DNA from: Lamellibrachia columna
Lineage: Eukaryota; Annelida; Polychaeta; Sabellida; Siboglinidae
Length of the DNA: 64,000 nt
Direction: 5' to 3'
NCBI GenBank assembly: GCA_963662155.1
Contig: OY759275.1
Span: 2,876,501 to 2,940,500 of the forward strand
The translations under genes were made by a program, and so were the position numbers. The notes under the pieces are model-generated. The model saw nothing but the letters and a program-made list of their open reading frames with translations, had not been told where the DNA came from and searched no databases. Every line of letters starts with the position of its first letter. Position 1 is the stretch's first letter. Below are positions 44,514-58,455 of the stretch, piece by piece.

Positions 44514-45390
44514 TTAGACGTTGGACCTTTAAAGTCTCACCCGAAAGACACATTCCAAATTCCGTCGCAGATATTCGTAAATTCGTCAGTAAAATGTACC
44601 CATTTTAATCAAACGACATAATATATGTGAAACCAATATTCTGTTGTGAGCGCGAGGCAAGAGTATACCACACCATCGAGCAAACCTACAGATACTGCGA
44701 CGGTTGTTTACAGCGACTCGAGGCTGGCGGCACCTATCGCCTACGTTAAACCGTCGTAAACAGACCGCAGCCACCCCGCGTTGCTGCACCGTCCTGCTAG
44801 AGTCAAGTACAGACGTGTATTACAGACAGATTCATCCGGGTCCAACACGGAACTACGCACTGTGACGGCAATATCACCCGAAGCAGACTTCAACACGTAT
44901 ACAGAGCCTTCTAATAAAGCCACCCACCACCCTCGCCTCCACTGTGCTATTACCCAACCCCCGTTCCGTGCCCTCGTCAGGCCTTGTGTTCCAGCTTGTC
45001 TTACCCCAAACATTAGGCTAGCGAATGTTGTATCTACCGATGTCGCACACGTCTGCTTTGTGCTTGATTTAACATCATATGTGTACGTGGTCTGTCGCCT
45101 TGGCCAGGCTAGACTGCCACTAGTTGCTTGATGTGATTGTGTTTAGACAACAGTGGGTAGTTAGTGTGCAGACACCGTGTTCCATTAATCTAACCTAGAG
45201 TTTTGATCGAACGGGGGTTCCAATCATCCCAGCGACCCAACCCTCTGGCTACTAGCCTGTTAAGACTATACGTGCTGATGAAGTATGTATAATTTTTATT
45301 CAAAGCGTTTCCATTAATTACTATTAATTGCAATTATCAATTGCAATTTCCCTGTTCGATGCACTCCCGCCCATTCCTCGAGCCGCAGCG
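44514..45390. other. Moderately GC-rich unique region
   Basis: Open frames at 44741-45013 (minus) and 44781-45131 (plus) overlap each other and carry no recognised domain. The second half leads into the promoter region of the gene at 46094. Confidence 0.4.
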
Positions 45391-45550
45391 GGCGGAAGAC
45401 AGCGGTCTCTCCGCCACGCGCCGCCGCGTCGACCTCGGAGTAGTTCACGACAAGGGCAGGTCAGGGAGTGTTATGTAAACCGATCGTCGCCATAACCTGC
45501 GAACGCGACGGTGCAACACGTGCTCAAGATTCGCATTGCTGAATAATCAT

Positions 45551-45578
45551 TGACGTCACCGTGTACGGGCGCTATAAA
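45551..45578 (+). promoter_or_regulatory. CRE plus TATA box, distal copy
   Basis: A TGACGTCA palindrome at 45551-45558 lies 15 bp before TATAAA at 45573-45578 in a CpG-rich setting. A similar arrangement occurs 261 bp further on. Confidence 0.5.
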
Positions 45579-45820
45579 GCCTCCTTCGTCGCCGTCTCTA
45601 GCTCTAGTCTTTAACTCGTATCGCGGCGTTTACCGGCGTAAAACCAGCGTTCCCTCTTCATAGGCCGATCACGAGCTATCACGTGCCGAGGGGAGGTCTG
45701 GGAAGACAGCGCTCTAGCTGGTCAGTGAACCGCAGCCACAGGTCGTCAATTGGCGATTGTTAGTGAAATAGCGCGTGGTTTGAGTTGAACCGGAGTTGAG
45801 CGCCACGCGTGAGCGCTCAC

Positions 45821-45866
45821 TGACGCCAGCGTGTATAAGTGGCCGGCGGTCGCTGCACAGTTGTAT
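45821..45866 (+). promoter_or_regulatory. TATA box, proximal copy, likely promoter of the 46094 gene
   Basis: TATAAG at 45834-45839 follows TGACGCCA at 45821-45828. A start site about 30 bp downstream would fall in gctgcacagttgtatt (about 45853-45868), giving a 5' UTR of roughly 230 bases before the ATG at 46094. Confidence 0.5.
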
Positions 45867-45927
45867 TACCGCCGTCGGCGAGTGAGTGCGTACGCTTTGA
45901 CGATACATACACGGAGTGGACGTTAAC

Positions 45928-46051
45928 TCGGACGGCGGACAGCCAGGGACAGCGGCGATAGACGACAGGTGGACGGCGGACAGCCAGGGACAGCGGCGAG
46001 AGACGACAGGTGGTCGGCGGACAGCCAGGGACAGCGGCGAGAGACGACAGG
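45928..46051 (+). repeat. 41-bp repeat, three copies, in the likely 5' UTR
   Basis: The unit is ggacggcggacagccaggga followed by cagcggcgagagacgacagg and t. It lies between the proximal TATA box and the start codon and contains no ATG on the plus strand, so it would lengthen the leader without adding upstream starts. Confidence 0.92.
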
Positions 46052-46093
46052 TGAACGGAACACCCACGGAGTACCACGACCGACACAACGACG

Positions 46094-47131
46094 ATGGAGT
46101 CGACTGAGCCGGAGCCGGACGAAGTGAAGTTCGACCTGGGAGAGAGCGCCAACCCCGTCGATACGAATGGCTTCGTGAACGCCGCCTACAGACGGGCTGA
46201 TGACGAGGGCCCGGCCGGCGTCCACGACAACGGCGTGCCGACCAAGCCGACTGACACGGCTGTTTCCGTCGGAGAGGTAGACGAGAAACTCTGCATGAAG
46301 CCGATCGATAAAGAGGTACACAAACTCCAGGTCCGGATCCGTAAGGATCTGGCACTGAGCGTCCTGCGCAACTTCCTGTGTTACTTGTTCGTCACGTGTC
46401 TTGTGATGGTCGCGCTGAACGTCCAACACATCTCGGCATGGCCTCTCCTATGGAAGGTCATGGGACTGCTCTTCCTGCTGGTCGGGTGCGTGGGACTGGT
46501 GCTACAAGTGGTCCACTTGGTGGCGCTGCTACGAGGCCGGTCTCCCAGCGTCCTGGTCGGGATGCTACGCGAGGGAGCGTCCCCCGACGAGTTCGGGAAG
46601 ATGTTGGAGGAGCGAAGGGCGGCTGCTCCCTACATGGCTGTAGATGTCATCCTCAAGAAGCACGCTAGTAAGAGGGGCATGGGGGACGCAGACGACTGGA
46701 CGCGGCTCTCCCGGGAGACTCTCAAGTCCCTCGTGTTCTCCTCGTGGAAGGACTGCACTGGGGGCGTGGATGAGATCCCATTGCCGGCCAACAAGGCGTG
46801 CTGGCTGATTCTCGTGAAGGAGTACCGTTGCACAGACGGTCGCACCAAGGAGGCTTTCGCCTGCGAGGTCAAGACTTTCTGTCAGGACACTGGATACAAC
46901 GACCATCTGCGTCGCATGAAGCTCAAGTACGTCCTCGACGTCCAGCAGGGAGACTACTTCCCTGACGCTGACCCGCACCTGGTCCGTCCCGAGGGCTACC
47001 TCGCCCTCTGCAGCGTGCTTCCCTACACCGTGATGACGGGTCTCGCCCTAGACTCCGTCTACAGTCTGCTGTTTCACTGCATCACGAGAAACATTGGCGT
47101 CTACAAGATCATCAAGTGTATGTCGCGGTAA
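46094..47131 (+). CDS. Predicted multi-pass membrane protein of unknown family, single exon, 345 residues
   Basis: I do not recognise the family. The ATG has a strong context (A at -3, G at +4) and the frame is intact to TAA. Codon use is GC-rich at third positions, unlike the AT-rich flanks. Residues 1-80 are acidic and likely disordered (ESTEPEPDEVKFDLGES). Two hydrophobic segments follow, about 90-112 (VLRNFLCYLFVTCLVMVAL) and 116-147 (LLFLLVGCVGLVLQVVHLVA), forming a hairpin. A soluble part of about 150 residues contains several cysteines (WKDCTGG, KACWLILVKEYRC, AFACEVKTFC). A third hydrophobic stretch lies at about 302-330. There is no signal peptide. Two-membrane-segment layouts like TMEM151 exist, but sequence similarity to it is not evident. 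Absence of introns might mean a retrocopy. TATA-type promoter motifs lie upstream and a 55-bp duplication overlaps the stop codon. Confidence 0.85.
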   Translation: MESTEPEPDEVKFDLGESANPVDTNGFVNAAYRRADDEGPAGVHDNGVPTKPTDTAVSVGEVDEKLCMKPIDKEVHKLQVRIRKDLALSVLRNFLCYLFVTCLVMVALNVQHISAWPLLWKVMGLLFLLVGCVGLVLQVVHLVALLRGRSPSVLVGMLREGASPDEFGKMLEERRAAAPYMAVDVILKKHASKRGMGDADDWTRLSRETLKSLVFSSWKDCTGGVDEIPLPANKACWLILVKEYRCTDGRTKEAFACEVKTFCQDTGYNDHLRRMKLKYVLDVQQGDYFPDADPHLVRPEGYLALCSVLPYTVMTGLALDSVYSLLFHCITRNIGVYKIIKCMSR

Positions 47132-47236
47132 CACCAGCCATCCCCGACGGGGCAACAGTCCTGGCGGGTTACAGTTGCGTCGGTAACACCAGCCATCCCC
47201 GACAGGGCAACAGTCCTGGCGGGTTACAGTTGCGTC
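47127..47236 (+). repeat. 55-bp tandem duplication overlapping the stop codon
   Basis: ggtaacaccagccatccccg starts at 47127 and again at 47182. The first copy contains the TAA stop of the gene, so the duplication created the first part of the 3' UTR. Its ends (ggtaac and ggttac) can pair. Confidence 0.9.
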
Positions 47237-48764
47237 GACGGTTGCACGAATGAGTCTCACTGCCAGGAAGGAGTGACGTAGGGTCGAGCGAGTCGTCGGA
47301 ACGGGAGTGTCTACTGCCTAGAACTTGGATCTAGACATTGCTGGCGGTACAGTGTCATAACGTTGTGCTGTCTCTGTCAAAGTGTGTCACCGTCAGAGAG
47401 TGTCATCGTCAAACGGTGTCAGTATTTAGCTGTGTTAGTGCAATATCATGACAGCGTCAGACCTATGTCACTGTCATACTGATATGTCATATCATGACAG
47501 TGTCAGACCTATGTCACTGTCATACTGACATGTAATATCGTGACAGTGTCAGACCTATGTCACTGTCATACTGACTTATAATATCGTGACATTATTATAT
47601 TGTTTCACGATGACGATGCCATACTGTGTCACTGCATTTCGTGGATACTGTCGAACAATTGCTACATCATGCCTGTTAAATTGACATGTCATATCATGAC
47701 ACTATTACATTGTTGCACGGTGACAATAGCATGATGTGGCACTACTCCAGACACTGTCAAAAATCGCTGTATAACGCCTGACAAATTGGCATGTGACACT
47801 GCCAGCTGGCAGATTTAAACTTTTTGTCATGACCAGTCTGACATTTTTACGCAGTCTTCGTGACACAACGAACTATCAAAGGAAGCCAACTCGTAACACG
47901 CGAGCGTTAGGAGGCTGAAGACACGACGCCGACTAGACAGATCGCTGCAACTGTCAGCACGGGCGGAAACACTACTGTTAACACAACGGATAGGGGCAAC
48001 ACATCGTGAACTCGTTAAGTCGTGAACGGTGTCAGCGGACCACTGGCTCGCGGACCACTGGCTCACGGGTCACTGACTCACGCGGCACGCGTCTATTGTT
48101 ATGTACATCCATTACACGGACAGACGTTATGTAAAATAGGATTCGCGAAATGTACATGTTTGTGTATCGTGTTCACCTGTAACTACAGGAGAGTTTGTAA
48201 ATACAATACGGTTTTCTTAGTGTTGTTCTTTTTATTGGCATCGGTTACATTAATTAATTGGAAGCAGAATGGGGGTCGTTTCAATATCGACCAGTGAGTT
48301 CCGTTAAAGGCACAGTATGTTCCAAAGTCTTCACCACCCCACGTCTGTTTCAATGAACCACGATTGTTTACTATAATTTTGCCGTTTCCTGTTTAAGAAC
48401 ATCGACCTTACCGTTCAGCCTGCAATGTAAACATGACATTCGGATAGAAACGTCCAAATGAACCAGGTAACGGACAAACGGCTAAATTAAATATAACAAT
48501 CGTCGTTCATTAAAACACATTTTCAGCGATCCATGTGTTGGACTAGATACAGTTATTCTATATACTATGACTTTACAGTACAACCAGATGTTGTACATTT
48601 AACAATGGATGTATTAGTCATACTACTGAGACGTATTTCAAGATTGACCAAGAACACGACCACCATCCTCCGTCGACGTGTCTAGTCGACGAAATATAGC
48701 TAGATTATTGCAAGCGTGTTTCGCTGACTGCCTAAGAACTCGTTAAACCCTTTACTTCTCAGAA
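47237..48764. other. Downstream region with small repeats
   Basis: A 46-bp repeat (gacagtgtcagacctatgtc...) occurs three times at 47450-47588. cggaccactggctc is doubled near 48035-48065. The string gaatgggggtcgtttcaata at 48267-48286 recurs in the hairpin at 48832-48851. No clear polyadenylation signal was pinned to the upstream gene. Confidence 0.55.
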
Positions 48765-49408
<644 letters not shown>

Positions 49409-49884
49409 TAGGTGTTCTGTATATAAAGACACATAAACTGTATAGGTGTTCTGTATATAAAGACACATAAACTGTATAGGTGTTCTGTATATAAAGACAC
49501 ATAAACTGTATAGGTGTTCTGTATATAAAGACACATAAACTGTATAGGTGTTCTGTATATAAAGACACATAAACTGTATAGGTGTTCTGTATATAAAGAC
49601 ACATAAACTGTATAGGTGTTCTGTATATAAAGACACATAAACTGTATAGGTGTTCTGTATATAAAGACACATCAACTGTATAGGTGTTCTGTATATAAAG
49701 ACACATCAACTGTATAGGTGTTCTGTATATAAAGACACATCAACTGTATAGGTGTTCTGTATATAAAGACACATCAACTGTATAGGTGTTCTGTATATAA
49801 AGACACATCAACTGTATAGGTGTTCTGTATATAAAGACACATCAACTGTATAGGTGTTCTGTATATAAAGACACATCAACTGTA
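49409..49884. repeat. 34-bp minisatellite, 14 copies
   Basis: The unit is actgtataggtgttctgtat plus ataaagacacataa. The first copies end in ataa, the later ones in atca. Each unit contains tatataaag, a TATA-box-like string. Confidence 0.96.
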
Positions 49885-50078
49885 TGTGGTCGTACATCAG
49901 CATTGTGGCGTCTCCTGGACGGCCAAAGGATGAGTCGACATGTATAGGGGTGAATGTTAAGTGCCCCAATGTCGATGAAAGGGGTCGTATTAAAATGTGA
50001 TTTAAATAACTTAGCTGTTTGTGGACCGACGGTTGCTTCGAAGTGCCAGTGAAGACTCAATCAGTTAAAACTCTAATG

Positions 50079-50191
50079 ACGTGTGCGTGCGCGTGCGTGC
50101 GCGTGCGTGCGCGTGCGTGCGCGTGCGTGCGTGCGCGTGCGTGCGCGTGCGTGCGCGTGCGTGCGCGTGCGTGCGCGTGCGTGCGCGTGCG
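50079..50191. repeat. Alternating GTGC/GCGT tract
   Basis: About 110 bp of gtgcgtgcgc units in strict purine-pyrimidine alternation, a sequence type known to adopt Z-DNA under supercoiling. The neighbouring 49885-50078 is unique. Confidence 0.95.
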
Positions 50192-51199
50192 CCTAGTTAT
50201 GCCTTCACTTATAATAGAACACTCGGAAATAACTCTTACTGGACGGTATATGTCAAGATCGTTATGGGCCACATGTTCGTAATGCGTGTTCTGTAATGCA
50301 TGTCAAAACAAATATTATATGTTCACACGTTGCCGTCGGCTAGTCAGCTAGTCAGACATTGCTGCAACCAGTCAACCCCAGCCTGCCATATAGCATCGGC
50401 TACCAGAAGACAAACAGCTGGTTGGTCAGCGACCTAATCAGACATCCAGTTAATTGAAACACCGATGTCCGACTCCGGCACTCGACGTGTTGACCACCCA
50501 ATACATAACGACGGTCTTAATGACGACTACAACCACAACTCAGTATACTGCACGATAATACCCGCAGGAGAGCATTAATAGAGGCGTTTCCGGTGCAGGG
50601 GCGACATTTGCAGTGGCGTTTACTACACACAGCCTTCAGGAAGTAATATACACTATTCATAGACGACACATGTATCGCTTTTATGAGAATGTTTAAGATA
50701 AATCTGACCGCTCGCGTTGTAATTATAATAGTTGTAATCTTCTAACGACTCAACATGAATATGAATGACGACGTCAACGTTGTCAATATTGAGGCTATTA
50801 ACAGTAACACAGCGATTCATGAATATGAATGACGACGTACACATTGAGGCTATTAACAGTAACATAGTTAATATCAAACTAGTGGCAAGCTAGGCAAGAC
50901 GAAAAGCCATCGTTTTATAAAATAAAATTTATAATCCATTTTTGAAAAAATATGCGCATGCGCACATAATTACTTGTAGTATGCAAATATGTCGAATCAA
51001 ATATATGCCTCGACATATAGCTGGAGGGATTTTAAAATACGAAAACACATTTTATTCCGACCAACTTTATTATCCTACATAACGCCAGTAATGTTGTTAC
51101 AGCGTGTAATTCAAAATCTCGTTTGACCAGTCCCCGTTAATACCTTTTTCCGCGAACGCCTGACTACCTTGATTAACAATAACTAGGTAGACGATACAC
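50192..51199. other. Unique region
   Basis: Two copies of tcatgaatatgaatgacgac-like sequence occur near 50750-50835. hAT-like strings (caggggcgacatttg, cagtggcgtttact) lie at about 50596-50625. No gene was recognised. Confidence 0.45.
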
Positions 51200-51417
51200 A
51201 AAAGCTAAAACCCACCTCCCCTGGATAACACGTGAACTAATTAGAATGCAGAGAAGACTTACCAAAAGCCACAAAAAGGCAAAGCAAACTGGACTAAACA
51301 GTGACTGGGAAAAAATTAAGGAACTCCGAAAGCAAGCTACTAAAGCATTAGCAAAATCTTACAAAGACTATGTTAACAACCACATTGGAGACAGCCTGAA
51401 ACTAATCCAACATGATT
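51200..51417 (+). pseudogene. Fragment of a non-LTR retrotransposon, linker before reverse transcriptase
   Basis: The plus frame reads PWITRELIRMQRRLTKSHKK, then DWEKIKELRKQATKALAKSY and KDYVNNHIGDSL. The pattern of PW, a basic arginine-rich stretch and DW-x-x-x-K-x-L-R is typical of the region between endonuclease and reverse transcriptase in CR1/Jockey-like LINEs. It is cut off by the following trinucleotide repeats. Confidence 0.7.
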
Positions 51418-51746
51418 AATGATATAATATTACAACTACTAATAATAATACGTGTAACAATAATACTAATACTTATAATAATAGTACTAATAATGATAAT
51501 AATAATAATAATACTGACAATACTCATAATATTAACAATACATATAATAGTTATAATATTAATAATACTCATCATACTAATAATACTGACAATAACAATA
51601 CTGATAATAATGATAATAATAATAATATGATGATGATGACGATGATAACGGTGTTGGTGATTGCAGTAGTGGTGCTGATGTTGGTGGTGATGCCGATGAA
51701 GATGATTATGTCGTCGTCGACGACGACGACTATAATGATGATGATT
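51418..51746. repeat. AAT-type then GATGAT trinucleotide repeats
   Basis: Degenerate aataat units to about 51625, followed by gatgat and gtcgtc units. They lead without a break into the pure ACG run. Confidence 0.9.
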
Positions 51747-52955
<1,209 letters not shown>

Positions 52956-53490
52956 TTGAGTTGTGCCAGATGTATCTATCGATACACGACGATGAGTTGT
53001 GCCAGATGTATCTATCGATACACGACGATGAGTTGTGCCAGATATATCTATTGATACACGACGATGAGTTGTGCCAGATGTATCTATCGATACACGACGA
53101 TGAGTTGTGCCAGATGTTTCTATCGATACACGACGATGAGTTGTGCCAGATGTATCTATCGATACACGACGATGAGTTGTGCCAGATGTATCTATCGATA
53201 CACGACGATGAGTTGTGCCATATGTATCTATCGATACACGACGATGAGTTGTGCCAGATGTATCTATCGATATACGACGATGAGTTGTGCCAGATGTTTC
53301 TATCGATACACGACGATGAGTTGTGCCAGATGTATCTATCGATATACGACGATGAGTTGTGCCAGATGTATCTATCGATACACGACGATGAGTTGTGCCA
53401 GATGTATCTATCGATACACGACGATGAGTTGTGCCAGATGTATCTATCGATACACGACGATGAGTTGTGCCAGATGTATGTATTCTTCGA
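52956..53490. repeat. 36-bp minisatellite, about 14.5 copies
   Basis: The unit is gagttgtgccagatgtatct plus atcgatacacgacgat. The end of each unit (cacgacgat) contains two acg/gac triplets and abuts the pure ACG run. Confidence 0.95.
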
Positions 53491-53523
53491 ATGGAGACTT
53501 GAACAAGTCCTGAAATACAACTA

Positions 53524-56500
53524 AAACCACACTACCACGCAACCACACAACCAAGCAACCACACAACCACGCAACCACACAACCACGCAACCAAACAACC
53601 GCACAACCACGCAACCAAACAATCGCACAACCACGCAATCAAACAACCGCACAACCACGCAACTACACAACCACGCAACCACACAACCACGCAACACGCA
53701 ACTACACAACCACGCAACCAAACAACCGCACAACCACGCAACTACACAACCACGCAACCACACAACCACGCAACCAAACAACTACACAACCACGCAACTA
53801 CACAATCACGCAACCGCACAACCGCACAACCAAACAACCGCACAACCACGCAACTACACAACCACGCAACCACACAACCACGCAACCAACCAACCGCACA
53901 ACCACGCAACTACACAACCACGCAACTACACAACCACGCAACCGCACAACCACGCAACCAAACAACCGCACAACCACGCAACCACACAACCACGCAACTA
54001 CACAATCACGCAACCGCACAACCACGCAACCAAACAACCGCACAACCACGCAACTACACAACCACGCAACCACACAACCAAGCAACCACACAACCACGCA
54101 ACTACACAACCACGCAACCACACAACCAAGCAACCACACAACCACGCAACTACACAACCACGCAACCAAACAACCGCACAACCACGCAACCACACAACCA
54201 CGCAACTACACAACCACGCAACTACACAACCAAACAACCGCACAACCACGCAACCAAACAAACGCACAACCAAACAACCACACAACCACGCAACCAAACA
54301 ACCGCACAACCACGCAACTACACAACCACGCAACCCCACAACCAAGCAACCAAACAACCGCACAACCACGCAACTACACAACCACGCAACCAAACAACCG
54401 CACAACCACGCAACCACACAACCACGCAACTACACAACCACGCAACTACACAACCAAACAACCGCACAACCACGCAACCAAACAACCGCACAACCAAACA
54501 ACCACACAACCACGCAACCAAACAACCGCACAACCACGCAACTACACAACCACGCAACCCCACAACCAAGCAACCAAACAACCGCACAACCACACAACCA
54601 AACAACCACACAACCACGCAACCAAACAACCGCACAACCACGCAACTACACAACCACGCAACCCCACAACCAAGCAACCAAACAACCGCACAACCACGCA
54701 ACTACACAACCACGCAACCAAACAACCGCACAACCACGCAACCACACAACCACGCAACTACACAACCACGCAACTACACAACCAAACAACCGCACAACCA
54801 CGCAACCAAACAACCGCACAACCAAACAACCACACAACCAAGCAACCAAACAACCGCACAACCACGCAACTACACAACCACGCAACCACACAACCACGCA
54901 ACCACACAACCACGCAACTACACAACCAAGCAACCAAACAACCACGCAACCGCACAACCGCACATCCACGCAACTACACAACCACGCAACCGCACAACCA
55001 CGCAACCACACAACCACGCAACTACACAACCACGCAACCACACAACCACGCAACTACACAACCAAGCAACCAAACAACCACGCAACTACACAACCACGCA
55101 ACCGCACAACCACGCAACCACACAACCACGCAACCACACAACCACGCAACTACACAACCATGCAACCAAACAACCACGCAACTACACAACCGCACATCCA
55201 CGCAACTACACAACCACGCAACCACACAACCAAGCAACCACACAACCACGCAACTACACAACCACGCAACCAAACAACCGCACAACCACGCAACTACACA
55301 ACCACGCAACCAAACAACCGCACAACCACGCAACCACACAACCACGCAACCAAACAACCGCACAACCACGCAACTACACAACCACGCAACCACACAACCA
55401 AGCAACCACACAACCACGCAACCACACAACCACGCAACCACACAACCAAGCAACCACACAACCACGCAACTACACAACCACGCAACCAAACAACCGCACA
55501 ACCACGCAACCACACAACCACGCAACTACACAACCACGCAACTACACAACCAAACAACCGCACAACCACGCAACCAAACAACCGCACAACTAAACAACCA
55601 CACAACCACGCAACCAAACAACCGCACAACCACGCAACTACACAACCACGCAACCCCACAACCAAGCAACCAAACAACCGCACAACCACGCAACTACACA
55701 ACCACGCAACCAAACAACCGCACAACCACGCAACCACACAACCACGCAACTACACAACCACGCAACTACACAACCAAACAACCGCACAACCACGCAACCA
55801 AACAACCGCACAACCAAACAACCACACAACCACGCAACCAAACAACCGCACAACCACGCAACTACACAACCACGCAACCCCACAACCAAGCAACCAAACA
55901 ACCGCACAACCACGCAACTACACAACCACGCAACCAAACAACCGCACAACCACGCAACCACACAACCACGCAACTACACAACCACGCAACTACACAACCA
56001 AACAACCGCACAACCACGCAACCAAACAACCGCACAACCAAACAACCACACAACCAAGCAACCAAACAACCGCACAACCACGCAACTACACAACCACGCA
56101 ACCACACAACCACGCAACCACACAACCACGCAACTACACAACCAAGCAACCAAACAACCACGCAACCGCACAACCACGCAACCGCACAACCGCACATCCA
56201 CGCAACTACACAACCACGCAACCGCACAACCACGCAACCACACAACCACGCAACTACACAACCACGCAACCACACAACCACGCAACTACACAACCAAGCA
56301 ACCAAACAACCACGCAACCACACAACCACGCAACCACGCAACCGCACAACCACGCAACCACACAACCACGCAACCACACAACCACGCAACTACACAACCA
56401 AGCAACCAAACAACCACGCAACTACACAACCTCGCAACCGCACAACCACGCAACCACACAACCGCACATCCACGCAACTACACAACCACGCAACCACACA

Positions 56501-56895
56501 ACCACGCAACCACACAACCACGCAACTACACAACCACGCAACCAAACAACCGCACAACCACGCAACTACACAACCACGCAACCAAACAACCGCACAACCA
56601 CGCAACTACACAACCACGCAACCAAACAACCGCACAACCACGCAACCACACAACCACGCAACCAAACAACCGCACAACCACGCAACTACACAACCACGCA
56701 ACCACACAACCAAGCAACCACACAACCACGCAACCACACAACCAAGCAACCACACAATCACACAATCACACAACCAAGCAACCATACAACCACGCAACCA
56801 CGTAACCACGTAACCATGCAACCACGCAACCACACAACCACACGACTACATGCCACACAACCACGCAACCACACAACCACACAACCACACAGGCA
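53524..56895. repeat. 8-bp based array (accacgca/accacaca), 3.4 kb
   Basis: Units of 8 bp (accacgca, accacaca, actacaca, accaaaca, accgcaca, accaagca) alternate in longer patterns. A marker segment with cgcaaccccacaaccaagca occurs at about 54329, 54553, 54657, 55649 and 55873, showing higher-order copies of 224 and 1,320 bp. Frames such as Thr/Gln/Pro/His/Asn on plus and Cys/Val/Gly/Leu on minus are artefacts. Confidence 0.95.
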
Positions 56896-57720
56896 CTGCA
56901 CGTCAGCCAACGTGAGTGAACATCATGTATTAATTGTAGTATTAATAACATATCACTTCACCAGCGTCGTAATTAACTATCGCGTGGATTATACGCTCAA
57001 TGGATTGGTTCGTGGCTTTAGAAACAACGTCATCGCTGAGTCGTTGCTCACTCTCTCGCCTATAGGACTGATTGAGGGCTTCAGTGACACTATTGTTAAC
57101 CCGGCATAGAACATGGCCCGAGTCTAGGTAGGTGACCGTGCGCCGTGCTCCATGTAGGGCAAACACACCGGGGCTAGCAAGGTCACGGCCTGACTGTGTC
57201 GGTGAAATAGAGCGCAAATTGATCTACGTATCAAGCAGAACGCGCCAAAGACTCGCTATGGCGGCGCTGACAAAGAGCGATTCACGGGAGAGCGGCGCCG
57301 TTGAGCGAGTATCGACGTGATCGGACGACGGCAGCGGGCGGCGCCGAGAGCGACCAGGGTACATACGACCAGGGTACATAACGAGTTTGCTAAACGAAGT
57401 CTTAGGTACAGTTTGCCACATACCATAAATAATGCACCTGATTTATTAAAAGACAAGGTCACCACTCACAGTTTACACGGTTTCTCAAATTATATCAAAC
57501 TTTATTATCTGAATACATACATTGAACAATGTGCAATCCAAAATTGTTATATATGTCAACATGACTGACAATGTATCCGTTCCTCCTTGGTTAAAAAAAA
57601 TCACTGTTTGTATATCTGGTTGTAGGAATATAATTGGCATTTGTAATATACCGGCATATCTATATTAATATCTATATTAATTTTGTTCACCCAGTAATTA
57701 TGCATTAATATTTATAGGTA
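56896..57720. other. Unique, partly GC-rich island
   Basis: 57110-57420 is clearly richer in CpG than its surroundings, with atggcggcgctgac at about 57257. Open minus frames at 56942-57217 and 57224-57465 and a short plus frame look protein-like but show no recognised domain. It could be a promoter or first exon of an unseen gene, or a decayed element. Confidence 0.35.
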
Positions 57721-58020
57721 TTTTTTTTTTTATATATATTTTTTATTTTTTTTTTATTTTATTTTTTTTATCTTAATAACGGGTGAAATTAATTGACAGG
57801 GTGGCTCCTACGTTAGCGATTAATTTTTAGTCTTAGTAGGAGTCTCCCGTCCCTTATATGACATTATCTTTTATTTTCAGACCGTACTCTATATTCTTAC
57901 CACTTCGTTTTCTTATGTCGACATAGATGTAATATATTGTATGGTTTTTGTGTTGAATACTCTGTTTTGTTGTTTTTGGGACGAATAAATATTTCCTGTT
58001 CCTGTTTTTACTGCTTTGCA
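57721..58020 (+). mobile_element. Possible LINE 3' tail
   Basis: A T-rich tract at 57721-57775 is followed by AT-rich sequence ending in ggacgaataaatatttcctg and ttcctgttttt. A late AATAAA followed by a short tandem tail resembles the 3' end of CR1/L2-type LINEs. No coding sequence supports it. Confidence 0.3.
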
Positions 58021-58349
58021 GCGTTCAATGGCTTCCAACGGATATTGTGGCCTGCTCCTCTCAGGAACTGCTAAATACTTCAGGCACCATATGCTCTGTC
58101 TTGACCTAAAATGTGTAGATGTTTAGTCTGATATTGAAGTGTTATATTACTAAAATACTAAATACTAAAACAAATGTGTGACAAATGTAGCGCTATGCAT
58201 TTTATCAAATGTCGTGTGACCAAATGTCTTGTGATCAAACCCCACGAGTCACTACGGCACGACGCCCAACTCTCTGTTCTCAATTCTATCTCTCTCATAA
58301 TATTTCTTTATTCTATCAAGATACGGTTGATAATCTGAAATTTCGCTGT

Positions 58350-58455
<106 letters not shown>

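Noticed and set aside
53444..57109. Cys/Val/Leu-rich membrane-like proteins and a Thr/Gln/His/Asn-rich 649-codon frame
   Set aside because: By-products of the 8-bp array. Hydrophobicity comes from the gtggttgc unit, not from a gene.
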